Positions 1-7,367 of a stretch of 64,000 nt of DNA are shown piece by piece. Numbering within the stretch: position 1 is the stretch's first letter; every line of letters starts with the position of its first letter. Made by a program: the position numbers and the translations under genes. Where the stretch lies: contig CBDCCP010000003.1 in NCBI GenBank assembly GCA_965214915.1, positions 248,001-312,000 on the forward strand, read 5' to 3'. The notes beneath the pieces were generated by a model. The model saw nothing but the letters and a program-made list of their open reading frames with translations, was not told the DNA's origin and ran no database searches. This stretch comes from CATQHP01 sp965214915 (GTDB taxonomy: Bacteria > Acidobacteriota > Terriglobia > Bryobacterales > UBA6623).

Positions 1-420
1 TTTTCGATTGACCAGCGCCGTTTCGGAGCCGAAATTCGAGCGGGCCCAGACCTGGATGCCTTTCCCGGGCTGGAAAAAAGGAGGCGCGCCGTTGGTGTGG
101 TCGCCGTGGCCGTGGGTATAGATGATCGCCTTGACCGGCTTGGTCGTAATCTTGTCGAATTCCGCGCGCACCTTCTGCGCAAACGGCGGCGCCTGGCCGG
201 GATCGACAATAATCACCCCGTCGTCGCCCACAATCATCGAATTGGCGGTGACCTGATAGCCGATCGCGGTATAGACGTTATCGGCGACCTCGATAATGCG
301 CGGCTGGAACATCTTGTTGCGTTCGAGCAGCCGCTTGGTGGCTTCGCTTGGCTGGGCCGCCGCGGGCAGCGTCCAGAGAAACGCGGCCGCTAGGACAAAG
401 GCGTTCCAATTCTTTTTCAT
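1..420 (-). CDS. Exported MBL-fold metallohydrolase, alkylsulfatase-like, N-terminal part (cut by window edge)
   Basis: The reverse strand reads open from an ATG at 420 to the window edge, about 140 residues. It starts with a cleavable-looking signal peptide (MKKNWNAFVLAAAFLW, then TLPAAA before QPSE), so the protein is probably periplasmic. The metallo-beta-lactamase signature THGHGDHTNGA (HxHxDH) follows around residue 108. The wording around it (NSMIVGDDGVIIVDPGQ) resembles alkyl/aryl-sulfatase BDS1-like members, which hydrolyse sulfate esters with two Zn ions; that subfamily is inferred because the C-terminal domains lie outside the window. A good ribosome site GGAGGT sits 6 bases before the ATG and supports the start. 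It is transcribed divergently from the DUF255 gene. Confidence 0.8.
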   Translation of the reverse strand, partial: MKKNWNAFVLAAAFLWTLPAAAQPSEATKRLLERNKMFQPRIIEVADNVYTAIGYQVTANSMIVGDDGVIIVDPGQAPPFAQKVRAEFDKITTKPVKAIIYTHGHGDHTNGAPPFFQPGKGIQVWARSNFGSETALVNRK

Positions 421-506
421 TCTGGGACCTCCATCGGCCCGGAACGGGCTCGATCCGTTATCGTAACAATCCCCGCGGGCGGAACCGCCTGCTACCATCG
501 CAGCTT

Positions 507-2591
507 ATGCCCAACCGCCTTGCTGCAGAAGCCAGCCCCTATTTGTTGCAGCATGCGAACAATCCGGTGGACTGGTATCCCTGGGGAGAAGACGCTCTGG
601 CCAAGGCGCGCGCCGAAAACAAGCTGATTTTTCTGAGCATCGGTTACGCGGCCTGCCACTGGTGCCATGTGATGGAGCACGAATCGTTCGAGGACGAGGC
701 GGTCGCCGCCGCGCTCAACCGCGATTTCGTCCCCGTCAAGGTCGACCGCGAGGAGCGCCCCGACCTCGACGAGATCTACATGTCGGCCACGATGCTGTTT
801 ACGGGCGGGCACGGCGGCTGGCCCATGAGCGTCTTTCTCGCCCCCGACCTGCGGCCCGTTTACGCCGGGACCTATTTTCCCAAAGACAACGCCTACGGGC
901 GTCCGGGTTTCAAGACGCTGCTGCGTCTGATCCATGAAAAGTGGCGCCGCGAAGGCGATGCGCTTTTGGCCGACGCCTCGCGCGTCGCCGCCGCCGTCAA
1001 GCAGATCCATGCGGCAGGCGAGGCGGGCGGCCTGCCGGACAAAGAGCATGTCATCGCCGCGGCCGACGCCGTTTACCGCGCGTTCGACCTTTCGCTGGGG
1101 GGGATCGCTAGCGGCGCCAACAAGTTCCCGCAGAGCCTTTCGATGGACCTGTTACTGCGCGCTTTCGACGCAAGCGGAGACACCCGCTACCGCGATGCCG
1201 TCGAAATTACGCTCGAGCGCATCGCCAACGGCGGCATTTACGACCACTTGGGCGGAGGGCTGCACCGTTACGCAACCGACCCGAAATGGCTCGTTCCCCA
1301 TTTCGAGAAGATGCTCTACGACCAGGCGCTGGTCGCCTCCATCTTCATCGATGCCTATCAGGCCTGCAGCGGCCCGCAGCGCAAGCGGCTGTTCGCCGAC
1401 CGCGCCCGAGGCATTTGCGACTATGCGCTGCGCGATCTGACAAGTCCGCAAGGAGCGTTCTATTCCAGCGAAGACGCCGACAGCGAAGGACTCGAAGGCA
1501 AGTTCTACATCTGGACGCGCGACGAGATTCGCGAAATACTTGGAGAGCCGGCGGCGAGGGTGTTCGCCTCGCACTACGATATTTCCGAATACGGAAACTG
1601 GATGCATCCCGGCGACGCGCACGTCCCGGCGGGGCCGAAAAACGTGCTGCAGATCGTGCGCTCGGCCGAGGCGATCGCCAAGCTGGACGGCACGCCCCCC
1701 GAGCAAGTCGAGGCTTCGCTGGCCGCATCGCGGGCCAAGTTGCTCGCCGTTCGCGAAAGCAGGGCGCGGCCGGGCCTCGACGACAAGATATTGACCGGCT
1801 GGAACGGCCTGATGATTGCGGCGCTGGCCAAGGCCGCCGCCGTTCTGCAAGAGCCTTCCTACGGCGAAGCCGGGGCGAAAGCCGCGCGCTTTCTGCTCAG
1901 CGAAGTGCGCCGGGACGGCCGCTTGCTGGCGAGCTACGGAAAAGGAGCGGCGCGCCTGACCGCTTACAGCACCGACTACGCATTTCTGATCGAGGGTCTC
2001 ACGGCGCTTTACGAGTGGAGCGGCGATCCCGCCTTCCTGCAGGAGGCCCGGGAACTGACCGACGCGCTGACCGCATTCTATTGGGATGACGACAGAGGCG
2101 GATTTTTCTTTACCGCCTCGGACCACGAAGAGTTGCTGTTGCGGACGAAGACGGCGCATGACGGCGCCGTGCCGTCCGCAAACTCGACTATGGCGATGCA
2201 GTTGCAAAAACTGGCGGCGCTGCTGGGGCGCGGCGACTACAAGCAGAAGGCCGAGCGAATCCTGCGCGTTTTCACGGACTCGTCGCTGCGGGCCGTCTTC
2301 CAGCAGGAGCGGCTGCTGTGCGCGCTCGACGCCTGGCGCCGCGGCTTCGACGAGATTGCCGTTGCCGGTGAGCCGGACGACCCGCGAACGCAGGGCCTGC
2401 TGGCGAAAGTCCATGCCGGCTACCGTCCCAACAAGGTCGTCGCCCGCACCGCCCCGAAAGACGCCGCTGCCATCGTACGGATTCCGTTGCTGGAAGGCAG
2501 GACGACGGTTTCCGGCGCGCCGGCCGCCTACGTCTGCCGAAACTACGTTTGCCGGCGACCCGTTACCGATCCCGGCGAGTTGTTCGCCTGA
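507..2591 (+). CDS. DUF255 thioredoxin-like / six-hairpin glycosidase-like protein (YyaL/SPATA20 family)
   Basis: A 694-residue protein starting MPNRLAAEASPYLLQHANNP, the usual start of the DUF255 (thioredox_DsbH) family; the upstream in-frame extension to 348 is rejected because it overlaps the divergent gene and has no family-like sequence. The N-terminal thioredoxin-like part (residues 1-160) carries the CxxC pair in YAACHWCHVME. The rest resembles the alpha/alpha six-hairpin fold with motifs such as WLVPHFEKMLYDQA and SSEDADSEG. Length matches full-length bacterial members. The biochemical role of this family is not settled; a redox-linked or sugar-processing function is speculation. No signal peptide is seen, so it is probably cytoplasmic. 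Confidence 0.9.
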   Translation: MPNRLAAEASPYLLQHANNPVDWYPWGEDALAKARAENKLIFLSIGYAACHWCHVMEHESFEDEAVAAALNRDFVPVKVDREERPDLDEIYMSATMLFTGGHGGWPMSVFLAPDLRPVYAGTYFPKDNAYGRPGFKTLLRLIHEKWRREGDALLADASRVAAAVKQIHAAGEAGGLPDKEHVIAAADAVYRAFDLSLGGIASGANKFPQSLSMDLLLRAFDASGDTRYRDAVEITLERIANGGIYDHLGGGLHRYATDPKWLVPHFEKMLYDQALVASIFIDAYQACSGPQRKRLFADRARGICDYALRDLTSPQGAFYSSEDADSEGLEGKFYIWTRDEIREILGEPAARVFASHYDISEYGNWMHPGDAHVPAGPKNVLQIVRSAEAIAKLDGTPPEQVEASLAASRAKLLAVRESRARPGLDDKILTGWNGLMIAALAKAAAVLQEPSYGEAGAKAARFLLSEVRRDGRLLASYGKGAARLTAYSTDYAFLIEGLTALYEWSGDPAFLQEARELTDALTAFYWDDDRGGFFFTASDHEELLLRTKTAHDGAVPSANSTMAMQLQKLAALLGRGDYKQKAERILRVFTDSSLRAVFQQERLLCALDAWRRGFDEIAVAGEPDDPRTQGLLAKVHAGYRPNKVVARTAPKDAAAIVRIPLLEGRTTVSGAPAAYVCRNYVCRRPVTDPGELFA

Positions 2592-2609
2592 GCGCCATAA
2601 TGAAAATGG

Positions 2610-3020
2610 ATGTTCGAGAGTCGGCTCTCCGGCGCCAGCGGCCGGATAACGATTCGACCGGCGAAACGCGGCGATATGCCTGCTATCCGCCGCCTCATCG
2701 CCGCCTTTCCCGACGAGCTCGATCAGGAGAGCCTGCCTCGCCTTCCTTCGTTTTTCGTGGCCGTGCATGACGGAGAAATCGTAGGCTGCTGCGCGCTGCA
2801 GGTTTATTCCGGGAGGCTGGCGGAGGTGCGCAGTCTTGCCGTCGGCCCCGATTACCGCGGCCGGAAGATCGCCGTTCGCTTGGTGGAAAGGTGCCGGGAA
2901 CGCGCCCGCGAACGCGGCGTCAGGCAATTGCTGGCCGTCTCCAGCGAACCCGAATTCTTCGAGCGCCTCGGCTTCAAGGTTCATTCCGGGTGGAAAACGG
3001 CCCTTTTTGCGGCGCCTTGA
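2610..3020 (+). CDS. GNAT-family N-acetyltransferase, ArgA-like short form
   Basis: A 136-residue single-domain GNAT protein. The acetyl-CoA-binding stretch is VRSLAVGPDYRGRKIAVRL at about residues 77-95, followed by RERGVRQLLAVSSEPEFFERLGF, an arrangement seen in the acetyltransferase domain of N-acetylglutamate synthase and its short homologues. The usual RGxGxG/A pyrophosphate loop is slightly altered (RGRKIA). It starts 18 bases after the DUF255 stop and is probably co-transcribed. A role in amino-acid N-acetylation (arginine route) is an inference; other small-molecule substrates are equally possible. Confidence 0.8.
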   Translation: MFESRLSGASGRITIRPAKRGDMPAIRRLIAAFPDELDQESLPRLPSFFVAVHDGEIVGCCALQVYSGRLAEVRSLAVGPDYRGRKIAVRLVERCRERARERGVRQLLAVSSEPEFFERLGFKVHSGWKTALFAAP

Positions 3021-3029
3021 TCTTGCGCC

Positions 3030-3077
3030 GTACGCGGACGCCTGAATTGCGATACCGCGAACTTGGCGTCCGCGTAC
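3030..3077. repeat. 13-bp perfect inverted repeat (possible REP/MITE-like element)
   Basis: GTACGCGGACGCC at 3030-3042 pairs exactly with GGCGTCCGCGTAC at 3065-3077, leaving a 22-base loop. No T-run follows, so it is a poor intrinsic terminator on either strand. A longer element at 10180-10270 has the same ends (GTACGCGG...CCGCGTAC). Confidence 0.5.
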
Positions 3078-3092
3078 AGTGAGATGCGTCCC

Positions 3093-3120
3093 TTGAAACC
3101 GGAAGCGCGGGATATATACT
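3093..3120 (+). promoter_or_regulatory. Putative sigma70-type promoter of the TPR/PfkB/GH4 operon
   Basis: TTGAAA at 3093-3098 and TATACT at 3115-3120 are separated by 16 bases. Transcription would start near 3127, giving a 5' leader of about 45 bases that contains a 7-bp hairpin (CGGGCGC 3126-3132 with GCGCCCG 3156-3162). Confidence 0.5.
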
Positions 3121-3172
3121 GCAAACGGGCGCTCTCGCGACTCCTCGACGGAAGGGCGCCCGCAACAAGGCG

Positions 3173-4909
3173 ATGAACGGATTCGCAGGGAAGCTCCTCG
3201 GCCGCCGCGCTCTACGGGTTTGCGCGGCCGGGTTCGTTTTGCTGAGCGCCTGCCGGACGCTGCCCGCCATGCCCCAGGCGCAGGTTCCGGCTGACGCCGC
3301 CGCCGAATTCAACCGCGCCTTGGAACACTTCCGGGCCGGCGGCTATGCGCAGGCGCTGCAGGTGCTCGAGCCGCTCGAGCGGCGCCGCCCCGCCGCCGCT
3401 GAGATTCAACATCTGCTGGCGATCGTTCTCGATCTCAATGGGAAGCCGCAAGAGGCCAACCGGCATTTTCGGCAAGCCGTGGAATTGCAGCCGGACGCAG
3501 CCGTTCTGCGCACGAATTTCGGCGCCAGCCTGATGCGCCTGGGGCAGGCGGCAGAGGCCGCGGAGCAGTTCCGCAGAGCGCTGGAATTGCAGCCGGACAA
3601 TCCCACGGCAAGCTTCAATCTGGGAACCATACTCTTGCAGCAGGGCCGCCCGGAGCAGGCGCTTCCCCGGCTGGAAAAGGCGTTTGCGATGCAGTCGGAC
3701 GTCTATGAGAATGCATACCAGCTTGCTTACTGCCGGTTCTTGCTGGGCAAGTACGAAGCGGCGGACGCGGTTCTGCAGAAGCTGGCGGGACAAGCGGGGC
3801 AGCGGGCCGAATTGCGCTTCCTGCAAGCGCTCACCGACCGCGCTTTGGGCCGCGCCGACCGGACGCGCGAGGTCTTGCAGGCGGTCAAGCCTCTGCTGAA
3901 CGGCCGCCCGCAACTGCAATTTCAGGCGGCGCTGCTGCTCTTGAGCCAAGACCTGCCGGAACCCGCCGAAGAACTGCTCCGATCGGCGGCAGAGCAACTG
4001 CCTGACTCCTACCCGGCCCGCCTCAACTTGGCGGCAGCGCAAAAAAAACTGGCCAAGCTGTCCGCAGCCTCGCGCACGGCGAACGCCGCCCTCGCATTGC
4101 AAGAAACCGGAGAAATCCACCTGCTTCTGGGAGATATCCTGGAGGCTCAGGAAAAACCGCTCGAGGCGGTCGCCCATTTTCAGCGGGCCGTGGAACTGGA
4201 CCCCGCGCCGGCGAGCTACTATGCCTTGGGCCACGAATTCCTGATTCATTGGAACTGGGAGGCCGCGGCGCAAGTCTTTGCAACCGGTCTCGAAAGCCAT
4301 CCCGACTCCTGGCGTCTCTGGGTCGGCGCCGGGGCTGCGGCGCTCGGTCTGACGCGGCACGAAGAGGCCGTCCGCGCCTTTTTGCAGGCCGTGAAGTTAA
4401 AGCCCGAAGAGCCGATGGGCTACCACTTGTTGGCGCAAGCGTTCGACCGCTCGGAAGAAGCTTTCGACGACGCCGTGGATGCTTTCCGGGAACTGCTCAA
4501 GCGACAAGCGGAGAACCCCTGGGCGCGTTATTTCGAGGCTTCGGCAACTTTTCGGCAAGCTGCTCGGTCGGGAGACTCGAGCCGGTTGGCGGCGCGGTCC
4601 GAAACGTTGCTTCGGTTGACGCGGGAGAATCCCCGCTTTCTGGAAGCGCATCTGTTATTGGGCGAGATCCAGTTCGAGCTGGGGAACTGGGCCGCTTCGG
4701 CCGCGGCGCTCCAGCAGGCGGTCGAACTCGATCCGAGACAGGCGTCGGCCCACTACCGGCTGGGGCTTGCGCTGCAGCGGTTGGGCCGGCCGCAAGAAGC
4801 GCGGCAGGCGCTTCAGCGGTATCGGGAATTGAAGGACCGGGAGGACCGCGCGATCGGCGAGAGGGTCGCGGCAACCACCCGCTTTATCGTGGAGTTGAAA
4901 AAGAGATGA
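3173..4909 (+). CDS. TPR-repeat lipoprotein
   Basis: A 578-residue protein with a lipoprotein-type signal (FVLLSAC, Cys at residue 27) followed by tetratricopeptide repeats throughout. Typical TPR units are visible around residues 45-180 (for example AEQFRRALELQPDNPTASFNLG), 310-380 and 490-565 (AAALQQAVELDPRQASAHYRLG). It is presumably an outer-membrane or periplasmic scaffold. Its stop overlaps the ATG of the PfkB kinase (ATGA at 4906-4909), so it is the first gene of a three-gene operon and may be translationally coupled. TPR proteins give no enzymatic hint, so the partner is unknown. Confidence 0.85.
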   Translation: MNGFAGKLLGRRALRVCAAGFVLLSACRTLPAMPQAQVPADAAAEFNRALEHFRAGGYAQALQVLEPLERRRPAAAEIQHLLAIVLDLNGKPQEANRHFRQAVELQPDAAVLRTNFGASLMRLGQAAEAAEQFRRALELQPDNPTASFNLGTILLQQGRPEQALPRLEKAFAMQSDVYENAYQLAYCRFLLGKYEAADAVLQKLAGQAGQRAELRFLQALTDRALGRADRTREVLQAVKPLLNGRPQLQFQAALLLLSQDLPEPAEELLRSAAEQLPDSYPARLNLAAAQKKLAKLSAASRTANAALALQETGEIHLLLGDILEAQEKPLEAVAHFQRAVELDPAPASYYALGHEFLIHWNWEAAAQVFATGLESHPDSWRLWVGAGAAALGLTRHEEAVRAFLQAVKLKPEEPMGYHLLAQAFDRSEEAFDDAVDAFRELLKRQAENPWARYFEASATFRQAARSGDSSRLAARSETLLRLTRENPRFLEAHLLLGEIQFELGNWAASAAALQQAVELDPRQASAHYRLGLALQRLGRPQEARQALQRYRELKDREDRAIGERVAATTRFIVELKKR

Positions 4910-5880
4910 CGTTCCCTCGCGACCCTCCGCTGCTGGTCTGCGCCGGCGAGTTTTATATGGATCTGATCTTCTTCGATCTGGACAGTCTCCCCGCCCCGGG
5001 CGAGGAAGTCAAAACCGACAACTTTGCCGTCTCGCCGGGCGGCGGCGCCGCGATCACCGCCGCAGCGGCGGCCTTGCTGGAGCGGCCTGTCGAGTTGGCG
5101 ACGGTTTGGGGCGAATCCATTTGGGGAGACGAAGCCGGTGAACAACTGGAGAAAGCCGGGGTTGCTTGCGGCTGGTCGCGGACCCGAGCGGACGCCATGT
5201 GCGGAATCACGGTAGCCGCCTCCTCGCGGGAGGATCGCTCTTTTATGACGTATCCCGGCGCCAACCGCTTCCTGGAAGAGCATTTGCTCGATGAGCAAAC
5301 TCTGGAGCGGTTCAGCAGCGCCGGCCATGTGCATTTCGCGCTGACGCCCAGCCGCTGGATGCCGTTCCTGGACGCAGTCGATCAACTCCGTTACGGCGGG
5401 GTCACGGTATCTTGGGATCTGGGTTGGGACCCCGCGGCCGGCCGCTCCCACGGCTTCCGGCATCTGTGCCGCAAGCTGGATCTGATTTTTCTGAACGAGA
5501 TGGAAGCGCTCAAGTATGCCGGAGCCTCGTCGATCCTGGAGGCCCTGGATTTCTTTTCCCATAAGCGCAATACCGTGGTCGTCAAGTTGGGCGCAAAAGG
5601 CGCGGTTGCCTGTAAAAACGCAGCCCGGCCGGTCTATGTCAAGGGGATCGAGGTCGAGGCGGTCGACAGCACGGGAGCCGGCGACGCCTTCAACGGAGGG
5701 TTCCTGCACGAATGGATGGCGGGAGACGTAATGGAAGGGGCGCTCATGGCGGCAAATGCCTGCGGTGGATTTTCGACCCGCTCGCCGGGGGGCATACAGG
5801 CTTTGCCCACCAAGAAGGAATTGGAACGCTGGCTGAACCGACTCTCCATTGAATACAGGCGAGAGAGAGGGTGGCTATGA
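4906..5880 (+). CDS. PfkB-family carbohydrate kinase
   Basis: A 324-residue ribokinase/PfkB-type sugar kinase, starting at the ATG that overlaps the TPR gene stop. Motif 1 is the glycine-rich SPGGGAAITAAAAALL (about residues 39-54), and the C-terminal signature is DSTGAGDAFNGGFL, with the catalytic Asp of GAGD. The family phosphorylates sugars or nucleosides with ATP. Being fused by ATGA overlaps to a GH4 glycosidase gene downstream suggests work on a common phosphorylated sugar, but the substrate cannot be read from the sequence. Confidence 0.9.
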   Translation: MTFPRDPPLLVCAGEFYMDLIFFDLDSLPAPGEEVKTDNFAVSPGGGAAITAAAAALLERPVELATVWGESIWGDEAGEQLEKAGVACGWSRTRADAMCGITVAASSREDRSFMTYPGANRFLEEHLLDEQTLERFSSAGHVHFALTPSRWMPFLDAVDQLRYGGVTVSWDLGWDPAAGRSHGFRHLCRKLDLIFLNEMEALKYAGASSILEALDFFSHKRNTVVVKLGAKGAVACKNAARPVYVKGIEVEAVDSTGAGDAFNGGFLHEWMAGDVMEGALMAANACGGFSTRSPGGIQALPTKKELERWLNRLSIEYRRERGWL

Positions 5881-7247
5881 AGCTGACGATTATCGGCGGC
5901 GCCGGCATCCGCGTGCCGCTGGTCGTCAACGGCCTGTTCCGGCAGGGAACGACCCTGGCTGTAAGCGAGTTATCGTTGTTCGACACCGACCAGCGGCGCT
6001 GCGCAACCATCGCCCGCATCGCGCAGGCCATGGCAAGACGAGCCGGCGGAACGCTGCGGGTAGCGCAGCCTCCAACCCTGGAAGAGGCGCTGGACGGGGC
6101 TTCGTTCGTCGTCTCGAGCATTCGCGTGGGCGGGCTCGCGGGCCGGGTTCGAGACGAGACAATCGCGCTCGCGCACGGCGTCCCCGGTCAGGAAACGGTC
6201 GGACCCGGCGGGTTCGCCCTGGCCTTGCGCACCATCCCCATCCTTGCGGCATACGCCCGCAAAACGGCCGAGCTTGCCCCCAATGCCTGGATGATTAACT
6301 TCACCAATCCGGTCGGGATCGTGGCCGAGGCATTGATCCGGGAGGGATTGGGCGGCCGCTGCATCGGCGTCTGCGACACTCCCCGGGAGCAGTTCGCGCA
6401 TATTGCCGAGGCCCTGGAAGTCCCGCTGCAAGCGGCGTCTTTCGACTATCTCGGCTTGAATCATCTGGGTTGGATCCGCGCCGTCCTGGTGGATGGGCGC
6501 GACGTAATGCCGGATGTGCTGGCATCGGACGAAGCGCTGGAGCGGGTCTATCCCGCCCCCTTCTTTGCGAAGACGTTTCTCAGGGAATTGGGCCTGCTGC
6601 CCACGGAATACCTGTTTTTCTACTATTCGCCTCGCGAAGCGTTCCGCCGGACAATGGCCTCGGGGAATACCCGCGGCAAGTTGATCGGGGAGCTGGAAAA
6701 CCGCTTGCTGCAGTCGTTGGCCGCGGCCGGCGGCAACGAGACCAAGATTCTGGATGCCTACGACTTCTATCTGGCGAGCCGCAACGCCTCATACATGGCG
6801 GTTGAAACGGGAGCGGGCTTCGAAGAGGGAAAAGTGGCCGCGGCAAGAGAAAAGCTGTACCGCAGCGCCGCCGGCTACGAGCGGATCGCCCTGGATGTCA
6901 TGGACGCGATCGGCAACAACCGGCTGCGGGTAATGCCGGTCGACGTGGCCAACGGGGGGGGCATTCAGGATTTCGATGGCGATACCGCGGTGGAGGCGCC
7001 CTGCGCTATCGACGCCAACGGCGCCCGGCCGCTGGCCGCCGGCCGCCTCCCCGAGCAAATCAGGAGTTTGGTTCTGCAAGTCAAGGACTACGAGCGGACC
7101 ACTGTTGCCGCCGCGCTGCAGGGGTCGCGGGCGTTGGCGGTCGATGCCTTGACCGCCAATCCGTTGGTCGAACGCCGCGAGTCGGCCGAGAAACTGGTCG
7201 ACGCCTATCGGCGGGCGCACTCTCCCTGGCTGGATTATCTGACGTAG
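5877..7247 (+). CDS. Glycoside hydrolase family 4 protein (6-phospho-glycosidase type)
   Basis: A 456-residue GH4 enzyme. The N-terminus IIGGAGIRVPLVVNGL is the NAD-binding Rossmann strand-loop; family motifs NFTNPVG, IGVCDTP and GLNHLGWI follow at about 142, 162 and 200. GH4 enzymes cleave glycosides by an NAD- and Mn-dependent oxidation/elimination route, usually on 6-phospho-beta- or alpha-glucosides or on galacturonides. The ATG at 5877 overlaps the kinase stop (ATGA) and is preceded by GAGAGAGAGG; an in-frame GTG at 5871 is less likely. Together with the PfkB kinase it indicates phosphorylation followed by cleavage of a sugar conjugate, which is an inference. Confidence 0.9.
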   Translation: MKLTIIGGAGIRVPLVVNGLFRQGTTLAVSELSLFDTDQRRCATIARIAQAMARRAGGTLRVAQPPTLEEALDGASFVVSSIRVGGLAGRVRDETIALAHGVPGQETVGPGGFALALRTIPILAAYARKTAELAPNAWMINFTNPVGIVAEALIREGLGGRCIGVCDTPREQFAHIAEALEVPLQAASFDYLGLNHLGWIRAVLVDGRDVMPDVLASDEALERVYPAPFFAKTFLRELGLLPTEYLFFYYSPREAFRRTMASGNTRGKLIGELENRLLQSLAAAGGNETKILDAYDFYLASRNASYMAVETGAGFEEGKVAAAREKLYRSAAGYERIALDVMDAIGNNRLRVMPVDVANGGGIQDFDGDTAVEAPCAIDANGARPLAAGRLPEQIRSLVLQVKDYERTTVAAALQGSRALAVDALTANPLVERRESAEKLVDAYRRAHSPWLDYLT

Positions 7248-7297
7248 CGCCCGCCCCGCTTGCCGGCTTGTAAAATTTGCGCGGCGCGCGCAGGCGA

Positions 7298-7327
7298 TTG
7301 GACAGCGGGCGGTTGCTGCCTTATGCT
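7298..7327 (+). promoter_or_regulatory. Putative promoter of the PIG-L gene
   Basis: TTGGAC at 7298-7303 and TATGCT at 7322-7327 are spaced by 18 bases in the gap between the GH4 stop and the PIG-L start. The ribosome site AGGGAGG follows at 7354-7360. Confidence 0.4.
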
Positions 7328-7367
7328 CAAGATGTCGTCCCATTTGAGACCTCAGGGAGGAAGCGCC

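Noticed and set aside
1152..2984. 610-residue antisense frame over the DUF255 and GNAT genes
   Set aside because: Shadow of two well-supported genes, without recognisable domains.
3030..3077. Inverted repeat as a transcription terminator after the GNAT gene
   Set aside because: The stem is strong but the loop is 22 bases and no T run follows on either strand.
6954..6961. Eight-base G run in the GH4 gene as a phase-variation tract
   Set aside because: The frame is intact across it (NGGGIQDF) and it lies deep in the gene, where glycine codons explain it.
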